NCBI GenBank assembly: GCA_004194705.1
Contig: SADC01001250.1
Location: 1 to 64,000 of the forward strand
From: Ditylenchus dipsaci
Lineage: Eukaryota; Nematoda; Chromadorea; Rhabditida; Anguinidae
DNA length: 64,000 nt
Direction of reading: 5' to 3'
A program made the position numbers and the translations under genes. The notes beneath the pieces were generated by a model that was given only the letters and a program-made list of their open reading frames with translations, did not search any database and was not told the DNA's origin. Position 1 is the stretch's first letter; the number at the start of each line of letters is the position of its first letter. Of the stretch, positions 54,753-64,000 are shown one piece after another.

Positions 54753-55720
54753 TCGACGCTACTGGCTTATACCCCCCCCCAAAAAAGCTACTTTCTTATA
54801 CCCCCCCCCAAAAATCGGACCTACTGTCATATACCCCCCCCAAAACCGACTTTTTTAGGAGTGTCTAAAAACCATTTTTATGCAATAATTTCGCCATGAA
54901 GGGACCAGAAAAGCAGTTTAAAAGGGATTATGGGCTGTATTGGGAGGGAAGGGAATAATACAGGGGCCACTTTTTTTTAGCTGCTTTACCATGTTTTTCA
55001 ACTCGGGCCGTGGCAAAAATAGACTCTATATGCATTTTATGATCAAGTGTACTTCTCGGAATCATGTCTAAGGTAAGTGCGTGCGCGCATCTCTAACTCT
55101 CAAGCCCCCTGCGCCCCCTTCGGGGCGCAGGGGGCTTGGGGGCTTGGAGTTGAGATGCGCACACCCACATACCTTAGACACAAATCACTCGAAAGCGACT
55201 CTGGATGCATGAAAAAACATGCATACCAGAGTTATTTATGCGGTAGGCCCCAGTATTCAAAACTATGTTCAACATCTTTGATTTTTACGACCGAAAAGGG
55301 TTTCCCCCTCTTCAGGCCTGGAGCTACGAGCCAGAGGCTCAGCCGTCCAAAATTTACACGACAACCATCAGGATCCACCCGGCTGATCGGTCCGATCATT
55401 TCGAGGAGTTATACTTTTACGTGCACCACAAGTGGCTGGGTTTGAAAGTGACTTCAACGCTAAGAGAATTAATACTCTTTGGTACTTATAGGCACTATAG
55501 AAGTGGCCCCTGTTTTGTCCCTTCCCCTCCCAATACAGCCCTTGAACCCTATTTTAATTGCTTTTCTGGACCTTTTATGGCAAAATTATTGCTTAAAAAT
55601 ATGTTTTGACCACTCCTAAAAATCTTGATTTTTGGGGGGGTATAAGCCAGTAGGTCCGAGGATTGGGGGGGTATAAGAAAGTAGCTGTTTTTGGGGGGGG
55701 TATAAGCCAGTAGCGCCGAC
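54752..55720. mobile_element. MULE-like element, CTACTGGCTTATACCCCCC iterons
   Basis: GTCGACGCTACTGGCTTATA and GTCGGCGCTACTGGCTTATA are inverted, with (C)TTATACCCCCCC units. Same interior as 23,390-24,332 in opposite orientation. No target duplication: AATGTC left and GACATT right are inverted, so its flanks have been rearranged. Confidence 0.75.
55064..55609 (+). CDS. Element-encoded small protein, MSK-APV module (copy C)
   Basis: Exon 55,064-55,072 (MSK), then a 174-nt intron with the stem GCCCCCTGCGCCCC...GGGGCGCAGGGGGC, then exon 55,247-55,609. The second exon reads APVFKTMFNIFDFYDRKGFP, then IHPADRSDHFEELYFYVHHK, WLGLKVTSTLRELILFGTYR and ends in a Pro-rich tail, about 123 residues in all. 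No signal peptide, membrane segment or known domain. Confidence 0.6.
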
Positions 55721-55985
55721 ATTTCGATGCCGGGCCGTTTCGATGCCGGGCCGTTTCGATGCCGCGGCCGTTTCGATGCTGGCCATTTCGATGCCGGCCG
55801 TTTCGATGCCGCCCATTTCGATGCCGGCCGTTTCGATGCCGCACCAAACTGCTTTAATTTTCTCTCGCAACGAGAAAATGTTTTTTGCTACCGGGCTTTA
55901 CTTTTGCTACGTGACAATCCCAACATGGACAACCCTATATAGGAATAAGGAATAGTTAGCGTGTGCATAGTGGGACGATCGCAAG

Positions 55986-56246
55986 AACGACCTGCGACTC
56001 GCTACAAATTGTGACTCGCTACAATTGCGACTCGCTACAGATTGAATTTTCTATTGTTATGTGTGTACAGATTGTTGTACCAGGCCAATTGTTGGCCGCT
56101 TCGCGGCCAAGACCAGCACACTCCACATTGCAAGGGATAGGGGAACATGTAGTACATGTTTTTGGGTGAAATGGACAAAAACGTTAAAGTGTAGCGAGTC
56201 GCAAAAAGTGTAGCGAGTCACAATTATAGCGAGTCGAAGTTTTACC
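55986..56246. mobile_element. MULE-like MITE, GCGACTCGCTACA iterons, TSD GATCGCAA(G/A)
   Basis: CGACTCGCTACAA units at 55,994-56,040 and inverted TGTAGCGAGTCGCA units at 56,190-56,235. GATCGCAAG at 55,977-55,985 and GATCGCAAA at 56,247-56,255. Its middle has RPAHSTLQGIG, similar to the hybrid element at 16.3 kb. Confidence 0.75.
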
Positions 56247-56364
56247 GATCGCAAAAGCAAACTACAATAAAATTAAAAATAAATTATTGAATCCTGCACG
56301 TTACTAAGTACAAAATTTTATCGACAAACGGAAGAAAAAGATAACTATAACATTTGACAACAAC

Positions 56365-56590
56365 TTATTGATCCATGATGAAATTATGGGCCAAGCCTCT
56401 CAAATACTCAAGAAGATTCTTTTGCCCAAATAGCCTCACCAATGCTAGAGTTCGGATGTCCGCCTCTTGATAGATTCTTTTTTTCTTTGGCGCTGGATGA
56501 CCCATGATGCATTGCTCGTAGCTGTGGTCACTTAACTTAACTAATCCTAGGGGTGTACTAAAAACATTGGTGACTAACACCACCCTAAAA
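56365..56590 (-). CDS. MULE transposase C-terminal fragment
   Basis: LGLVKLSDHSYEQCIMGHPA, then PKKKRIYQEADIRTLALVRL and NLLEYLRGLAHNFIMDQ-stop. It aligns with the tails at 7.73 and 15.08 kb (xADxRxL, EYL+GxAxN, M-D/E). Upstream exons are not evident. It lies inside the GGCATCGAAA element. Confidence 0.65.
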
Positions 56591-58022
56591 AAATCATTTT
56601 CTCGATGCGATATAAAATTATTTTCTTTTAGCGGAACAAGTTTGGTGCGGCATCGAAATGAGCGGCATCGAAATGAGCGGCATCGAAATGGGCGGCATCG
56701 AAACGGCCGGCATCGAAACGGACGGCATCGAAATGGCCGGCATCGAAACGGACGGCATCGAAACGGACGGCATCGAAATGGCCGGCATCGAAACGGCCGC
56801 GGCATCGAAACGGCGCGGCATCGAAATGGGCGTGTCCGAAAAAAAAAGCGTGGATAAAAAATAAATTGAAGTCTCGTCTTCTTTTACAGGAAACCGTTCT
56901 TCAGAGAGAAACCTCCTTCACAGGGAAACGTCCCTCACAAGGAAACGGCTTACAGGGAAACGACTTCGCAGGGAAACGGTTTTACAAGCAAACATCGCGT
57001 ACCCTGTTATTGTTGTTATTTAGTATCACTTCCTGGTATTCGTACTTATTTATATCACTTCCTGGTTATATATTATTGTTGTTATTTCTCTAAATAAAGT
57101 AAAAACCTCGATAAACCGACACCTTGGTATTAAAATCTATTTCGACCATCGATAAGCCGACACCCTCGGTTCGGTCGCTTGGGTTGTCGCCTTGTCGAGG
57201 TTCGAATGTATATAAAAATAAAAAACTATTTTGAATCTTCATTAGAACAAAACGGCAAGCCCGATTTGGTCATTTGACGTGTTAGACACGCCGTGTGAGG
57301 ATGTATTTGTTGTAGGAAACATTTACCGTAGGATGAATTCACCGGGATAAAATGAATTTACCTAGGATTTGCCGAAGATGTGTGAAAAGTTTTAAATTGG
57401 GGAACAAACGTGGGGTCCAAACGCGGGGGCCAAACGCACGGTAACCGTACCATGAGCCCCACTAGCTTGCCTGCATACCAATTAAAGAGATACTAAAGAC
57501 AACAGAGCTAATAACAAAACCCTTTATTTAACGCAAACAAAGTCTCAAAAAGATACGAACATGGAGAAACTAAGAGCATCAGAATCAGCCGTAGGCTAGA
57601 CGGACAAGCAATAACCATCCATCTTCAACAATAAAACAACGCAACCACATTACAACATTCCAGACGAACATAACCAAGCCAAAACGAAGATAAAAGATAG
57701 TCGGAATTTTAAAACGGCTCTTTCAACCACGTTCAGCATTCACCCACCGGCATAACCAACAGAGGACACTTTTCGACAAGATGAGCTTTTGATCCAGTAG
57801 CAAAGCAAAGGCCGCTAAACATACAAGAAATTCAATATTACGTTGCTAAGCAATACGATGTACCAGATCGTTTCCTGAAGCTTGGACAGCTGTAACATGA
57901 ATATAAAGGGTCTTCTCGACTATTCTAAAACCATGTAACTTACACCACATTACCTGCTCCATCACTGAGCTCATGGAAAGACCAATGATCAAAACGCTCC
58001 TGCTGAAGCCAAGGAAGGTTGT

Positions 58023-59432
58023 TCAGAATGCAATAATTTTGTAGTCGCCAAAGCATAGAGAGCAGCCATTTTCGACCTTCAAGAAACACAAATGCATTGG
58101 CCTAATATAAATGCTGAAACTACATACCTGCTTGCTAGACCCAGTGCTGACAATGGATTGTAGGGAGGCCGACTTAACACTACCACTGCTACTCACGCTC
58201 AAGCTATCAAAATCATCAATGACTTTGACGATCTTCTCAGCAAACTGAAAAAGATCCTAAGATTTTACACGACAACTGAAAAACCGACCGACAACTCCGA
58301 ATCAGCAGATACCTTCTTGTTCAAAGCACTGTGTCTGCAGGAAGAAGCACCAACAGGAGAGGACGCAACACTGGCCTTGACACTCGAGCTCTCAACAATT
58401 GAAGACTGAGAGCCAGCAAAATTGACTTCACATTTCACACATTTTGGCTGCTGAATTGCTGTATGACACTTCAATTTGAGCACTTGAATTGGGAATTCTC
58501 GATCATGCATCTGCGCTGATTTCTGACTGCCAACTAGATTGTGACCATCGATGCGCATCGGCAGCAGAAATGCCGGCTTGCTTTTATTCGACGCATCTGG
58601 AGCGGAACTGAGAGCGCCAAAATGGTCGTTGTTGTTATTCTCATTCTCCTAAGCGGACAAAAATGTTGAAGCAACAATATTATCAACGAAATATCTGGAG
58701 AAAACATACCGAAAAATTTAAACCGGTCTGGAACTCACTTTGGCTGCCTTTCTTGACTTTGGAGTGCGGAAAATTAAGAGAGTAATCAACGGATGCCTGA
58801 ACAAACAAAAGATCAAGCAAACTACAACTACGGAGTGTAATCAGCTACAGTCGAGCGCGACCCAGCTAACACCCGAAAATTAGTTCAAGCATTTCACGAT
58901 AAGAAATGTCAGAATTTGGGCTTGTGGGAATTTTTTCGGAGAGACTGTACTCAAGAAAGTTACATACCAAATCATCATGAAGCGTGGAATGCCCCGACTT
59001 TTTGATAAACTTCAGTTCTTCCAACAATTCAGGTGCAGCTTGCTTATTCTCCACGGCACATTGCACTTTCGAAAACACAACGTCCCAAATCAGCTGCTCG
59101 TTGGGCAACAACTCAATAGAAGGCGAGACCAGCGTTGGCAATTCCGGCTGTTTTTGAAAAGTAGCTGTCTTGATCGGACGAGACGACAGAGAAGCGAAGG
59201 AGGTCTTATCCAGAAGCACATTAGATGCGTAGAACTTGCTCAAAGCAGGCTGCGGCATAAACTTGGTGATTAAAGCAGGAGGCGGCGATGAAAAATTGCC
59301 CAAACTGATCAGCGGAGAAGGCAACGGATACTGACTGTTGTTGTTGATATTTTCCTGGAAGAAAAAATTCCCACTTCCTAGCTGCAAGTCCTGCACCGGC
59401 TGATTGATCCACGAATGAAGACGAGACCCCAT
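58023..59432 (-). CDS. Five-exon gene of unknown product
   Basis: Exon 1 (59,432-58,968, 155 codons) starts MGSRLHSWINQPVQDLQ and includes NINNNSQYPLPSPLIS and ELLPNEQLIWDVVFSKVQ, ending TLHDDL. Exon 2 is 58,796-58,739. Exon 3 (58,648-58,313) reads ENENNNNDHFGALSSAPDAS, MRIDGHNLVGSQKSAQ and KCHTAIQQPKCVKCEVNF. Exon 4 (58,244-58,128) reads FAEKIVKVIDDFDSLSVSSS. Exon 5 (58,076-58,023) reads VENGCSLCFGDYKIIAF-stop. About 340 residues, Asn/Ser/Pro-rich, probably disordered apart from a helical stretch in exon 1. The exon 2-3 join is off by one base. The CxxC in exons 3 and 5 could bind zinc. Not recognised. Confidence 0.6.
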
Positions 59433-61147
59433 TTTGCAAGCAGTTGGCTTATAGCAAGCTAATAACTAAACAAATAGACTAGAACAATTTTTATTGGACT
59501 AACTTCATATGTAGCGACCCTCTATTTAACGTACACCGTGGGATACACCCTATATGAACGGTAAATAAAAGTGCACGTACTATGGAGTATAAGCCTAGGG
59601 CAGTCCGAATTGAGGTGCGAGATCGAGGCATGAATTCTCTCGGCTGTCGTATATCAGCCAGATTTTTTTCGTTTTATTGATCTGAAATTCAGATTCTGAA
59701 TAGCTTTTTTACAATTTCCATATCCGCTATTGGCTAAATAAAATTTTAAAAAATCGACCTCGCACCTATACCATATAGACCTCATACAGTTAGAAGTTCT
59801 GACATTTTTAATTAAAATTTTTAACTTTGTCTCCACCGTGACTACAGGCACCAGAATCTCGAATGTCCTATACAATTAAAACTCGTTATAATGAACTTCA
59901 AGGGACCGACCAAGTTAGCGGCTTTGAAACCCTTTTTACACCCATTTTTTAAGCTTTTGCTTTCTCTGTTTTGACAGTCTGGTCCCAAGCATTGCAATTT
60001 GCAAGGATTCTGATTTTGCCGATCATTTTTTGTAGATCCAAAATTTTTCTCAAAAGAAGCAAAAACTTGATGAAAAAACAAGATTTTCATTGAACCGAGT
60101 TTCGTTATACAGTCAAAGTTCTATATAAGGGGCACTGAATTAGCCCTATACCCACTGAACAAAAATTCGGGACCATTTTTTTAAAAATTTGGGGGCAGAA
60201 AAAAGTAATTTGGGGGCAGAAAAAGTACCGTCCAAACATTATACCCATTAAAAAATGACCAAAATTCGAAAAAAAAAATAAAAAATTTGATTTTTTTCCA
60301 TTTTTGGTTTTTTTCAAAAAGCCATAACTCAACGTTTATATTTTCGAAAAAAAATCAAATTGAATTTCCCCACCAAAAGTGTGAAATTCCCCACCAAATT
60401 ACTGAATTTCCCCACCAAATTTTTAAAACGACCATATCTCAGTGTTTTCTTATCATTTTTTATTTTTTTTTAGACCAGCATGCAGCCCTACTCTTCTAGT
60501 TTCTAATTAACCGTCAACCGAACTGTTATAATTTAAAAAACATTGATAAAAAATAGTTTACATAAAACAAGGAGTTGTTGTATAAAAACTAACTTTTCTC
60601 AATGTTTTTAAAATTTTAACAATTTGTTTGATGGCTCATTAGAAACTAGAAGAGTAGGGCTGCATGCTGGTCTGAAAAAATAAAAAAATGATAAGAAAAC
60701 ACTGAGATATGGTCGTTTTAAAAATTTGGTGGGAAATTCAGTAATTTGGTGGGGAATTTCACACTTTTGGTGGGGAAATTCACTTACAGCCTTTCGAAAA
60801 ATATTCTACAAAATTTGATTTGTAGCGCTTGATCTGCACTACAACATATTGAAAGAATGTTAGCCCAGCACACAAAACTTCATCCACTTTTTCTCACCAC
60901 GAGTCGATTTGGGAAAACAGAAAATCCGGGGATCAAAAATTCGGTTTTTTTATTTATTCTGTCTATTTACCCACTATTTTACTAACACTTACTGAATGTT
61001 AATATACCATTCGCTAGAGAATTTGCAGGGCTACAAATAATTCATCGTGCACAAAAAATTGAAAATTTAAAATGGTCCTATGATGCCCTTGAAGGATAGG
61101 GTTTTTTTGGACACCCTGCATTCAAAAAAAACGAATATTCTATCATA

Positions 61148-61317
61148 GGGTGGTTTTTTTTTTCTAAATATAAAGGCCTTTTTTAACAGGCAATTATTGG
61201 TAATGCGCATTTTTATGACTATGCTGAATAAATAAATATGATGAAACTGATGCATAAGAAAGAATTGCGAAACAAAACACCGAACGTTTTCAAGCACCTC
61301 TAATTTCAAAACCACCC
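61148..61317. mobile_element. mariner-like MITE, copy 2
   Basis: GGGTGGTTTT ends intact, TA on both sides; second copy of 4,388-4,557. Confidence 0.7.
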
Positions 61318-61752
61318 TATACATTTAATTCGTCAATTTAGTTAAAAGATAGGCTGTCGATATATCGTGACTAAAGGGTGTTTCAAGAAGTTTATTGGGT
61401 TTTAAAATGGCCATGACTTTTTTATAGAGCGTTTTCTGAAATTCTGTATTCGCAACTCGAATTTTCACTCCGAAATTCAAACCACTCTCGAAACCCTCAA
61501 ACTACTCTCGAGAAATATTTTGCTTACATTAATTATGTTCAAAAAAGAGGTTCAAAAATGCTTATTCCTGGCTTTTAATTCAAAAATTTTGTACCCCCAC
61601 TAACCTGGCACCCCTGATTACTTGTCACCTTTAATCGGTCCCCAGGGGTGCCGGTTATCACAGTTGGACTGTATGGCCATCTTAAAACCCTAAAATTTCT
61701 TGCATCACCATAGATATCGAAAGCAGCTGAGAGTATGGCAGAGCAAAGTAAC

Positions 61753-62033
61753 CTTGCATTTTGCGCAGAATCACATCCCTCTCATTCTCGCTCTCGTAAC
61801 CATACACACAATTTAGGAGGACGTCCGACAGGATTTCAACGGCTAAAAAGCAGCATTGACTTTAATTAAATAAAAGGACAAAAGACGAAATCACCCAAAT
61901 TACCTTTATCGGTGTCGTGCGCAAAACATTTAGCAAAATAGGTAGTTTGTTCTCTAGATGTGTAAGCATTCAGATGAGCGCTCATGTTTTCCACTTCTAG
62001 CTCTAGGTCAAACTGCGAGCGATTGCGAGTCCC
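61753..62033 (-). pseudogene. PMPCB: MPP-beta two-exon fragment, copy 2
   Basis: Exons 62,033-61,904 and 61,842-61,753 have the same lengths (130 and 90 nt) and reading frame as copy 1. They encode the same stretch from [17 protein letters not shown] to ENERDVILRKMQ. Flanking exons are again absent. Confidence 0.88.
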
Positions 62034-63235
62034 CTGTAAGATTGCTGAGTTTTAACAGCACATGTCTGAACTTCAAAAGCAAATTACAACTACTTTTTAT
62101 ATTGTTTGACGTGTTTTCTTAGAGATGGAAGTTCAGATCTTCTTTTGATAAGCCGCAGAATACAAAAAAAAACTAAAAATAACGAGAAGAAACATTTTTC
62201 TCAACATTGTGAATAAAAATTACACTGCTGGAAAAAATGAAAACAAGTGTCTGTCAATATCAAAAAATTTAATTAAAATAGTCTGGTCTGCAAGATAAAA
62301 TTCTGTCCTTCCCTTTTTTAGACACTTTCAGAAAACTTTTAATATATCGAAAGTAATTGAATATTGAAAAAAATTAATTTTAAAATTAATTGTTAGAACA
62401 TGAAACACTAAATTAAGCAGAACGAACTGTACAAGAAAAACTTTTATCCGAGTCTCTAATAGAGACTCTCTATGCCGATTTTGAATTTTACCACAAAATT
62501 TAAAAAATTTAAATTTTCAAAACAACAATACACGTGTTATCTAATAAAACGATAAAAACTGTTCAAGAAAAAGTTTTCTCTGAGTCTCTAACTCGATTTT
62601 GAATTTTACCGCAAAAATATTTTCCTCAGACAGAGATTGTCAGGGGTCGTAAATCAATCAAATGCGTGAAATCTTAGTGGCTAACTACGATATAAAGTTT
62701 CTGCCCCATTAAGGTGATAAAATCATCTGGTAGCTTTTTCAGTTCCTGTTATTTGTTTGTAATTTCACGATTTTTTCTGCCTGTGAAGATTAAATCATTA
62801 ATATTTGTTTGTCTACATTTCTGGCAATATGAAATTTTGTATTATTTTGCTTGTGTAGCAGGCATATTATTTTCATGTTCGAAGATTAAAACCTTAGCTG
62901 TCACCGTATAACCTCTTTTTACCCACCAGGTGGATTATTTTTCAACCCCTGTAATTTTATGAAATTGTGAATCAAAAATGACCTTAACTTTAATTGCACA
63001 ATAAAATCTTGTAATATATATTTGCATTGAATAATCCCTAACTGTACTCATCAAATGACAATCAAGGGTATCTGATGCACCAATCAAATTAATAACTGCA
63101 ACAGCAATTATTGATCTCCTTCACTATACAAACATTTAATATATTTGAGTAAACCAGTGTTTATAAATGGCAAAACATACCACACTTCTTGGAAGCTATG
63201 ATGAATTTTAAAAATTTTTAATGATCTGTTTTTAC

Positions 63236-63422
63236 TAGGGTTGTACAATGGGAATATTCCCGGAATATTTCCGGGAATCTTCCCGGGAACATTGGGAATA
63301 TTCCCGGGTTTCCCGGTATTTTCCCTATATTGGGAATATTCCCGGAATATTCCCAATGTTCCCGGAATATTCCCGGGAATATTCCCGGGTTTTCTATATT
63401 TCCGGGAATTTCTACAACTCTA
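63236..63422. mobile_element. hAT-type MITE, copy 2, TSD GTTTTTAC
   Basis: GTTTTTAC at 63,228-63,235 and 63,423-63,430. TAGGGTTGTA / TAGAGTTGTA tips. This copy shows the exact 8-bp duplication. Confidence 0.9.
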
Positions 63423-64000
63423 GTTTTTACACCCTTGCATTGGAGAGGTACGCCCTGAAAAAAATTGTTAAAATGATTTTTAAATTTAGAATGATTATTT
63501 TTCCGTAATTTTAATAATAATAAAAATAGACATTGAAATATTCGTTAGAAGATGCAGCGCCTCCTTTACAAAGTTATGTAATATGCACCTGTGAGCGTCG
63601 ATCTACAGTCAACTCTCGATAAACTGACACTTTCAGAAAACCGGCACTGTGAAAAAGCCTGAAAAAGCTTTGGCTAAGCTCTTAAGAATGAAGCAAAATA
63701 AAAACTCAGCCCAATAACGTCACCAATAAAGAGCGCTGTCACCGGTTTTCTAATTTGAGAGCCACCGCCTCCAATGCCGCCGATACTTTGAAGAGCCGGC
63801 GCCCCGCCGACGGCTGGCACCGGTGAGGCTCTTCAAAAGTGTCAATTTTCCTGGCGGACTGCCAGCGCTTCTTGTGTAAACTCTAACTCACTCAAAGTTA
63901 ACCAGTCAAATATTTTGTCTGCAGCACCAATGGCTAATTTAACCAACACTTTGATGCCATTATTACTTCTTGTTCTAATCGAAATCTCAGGAGGTAGACG

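Larger units (their letters stand above)
55721..56837. mobile_element. MULE-like element, GGCATCGAAA(C/T)GG iterons
   Basis: Seven inverted units at 55,724-55,846 and about fourteen units at 56,649-56,823, right tip GGGCGTGTCC. The left tip is fused to the preceding element. Contains a transposase C-terminal frame (minus) and a nested small element. No target duplication recognised. Confidence 0.75.
56738..64000. repeat. Direct segmental duplication, copy 2
   Basis: Second copy of bases 1-7,228, running to the window end. Frames are better preserved here. Internal features not listed separately include the pogo MITE at about 57,105-57,206 and the iteron element at 60,360-60,785. Confidence 0.95.

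Noticed and set aside
56567..56857. Open frames with RHRNGRHRNG or SMPAVSMP repeats
   Set aside because: They are translations of the GGCATCGAAA iteron in several frames on both strands; all frames stay open because of the repeat unit, not because of coding.

Overview
This is AT-rich animal nuclear DNA, most likely from a nematode. The supported introns are short (about 43-62 nt, GT...TTTCAG type), genes end in AATAAA, FLYWCH-type Mutator-like transposases are present, and an interstitial run of the nematode telomere hexamer TTAGGC lies at 33.62-33.68 kb. The assembly looks error-prone: there is one 17-N gap at 21,824-21,840, and duplicated segments and reading frames differ by many single-base indels, mostly in homopolymers. 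Several genes below read through only if one such indel is allowed.

Layout. Bases 1-7,228 recur almost unchanged in direct orientation at 56,738-64,000, an offset of about 56.75 kb. The duplicated block carries a five-exon minus-strand gene of unknown product, two exons of mitochondrial processing peptidase beta, and several MITEs. Between the copies the sequence is almost wall-to-wall transposable elements. Region 13.7-18.2 kb is a mosaic of inverted pieces of the duplicated block. Satellite and foldback repeats fill 24.5-29.5 kb. An F-box-like gene lies at 42.3-42.8 kb, a complete Ulp1/SENP-type protease catalytic domain at 45.05-46.2 kb, and an RS-domain gene at 36.1-36.4 kb that sits inside a hAT-like element.

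The most striking system is a set of Mutator-like (MULE) elements. Each has termini that mostly begin with GG, inverted terminal regions built from a short tandem repeat (iteron) private to that element, and 8-10 bp target-site duplications. I can place twelve with matching or near-matching duplications and several more without. Autonomous-type transposase pieces lie at 30.6-31.6 kb (FLYWCH finger plus first two catalytic Asp) and 54.0-54.75 kb (C-terminal half with the catalytic Glu region). Small elements at 7.4, 14.3, 49.5 and 55.7 kb keep only the N-terminal acidic/FLYWCH part and/or the transposase C-terminus, so they appear to be internally deleted derivatives. Elements are nested inside each other up to four deep at 47.4-51.1 kb, and one interior module occurs in three elements with unrelated ends.

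Other classes present are hAT elements and MITEs (8-bp duplications; BED finger and hATC exons), pogo/Tigger-like elements (TA duplications; termini TACCGTAT... or CAGTNNA...CTCGAT...), mariner-like MITEs and long foldback hairpins. I see no rRNA genes, CRISPR arrays or bacterial genes.
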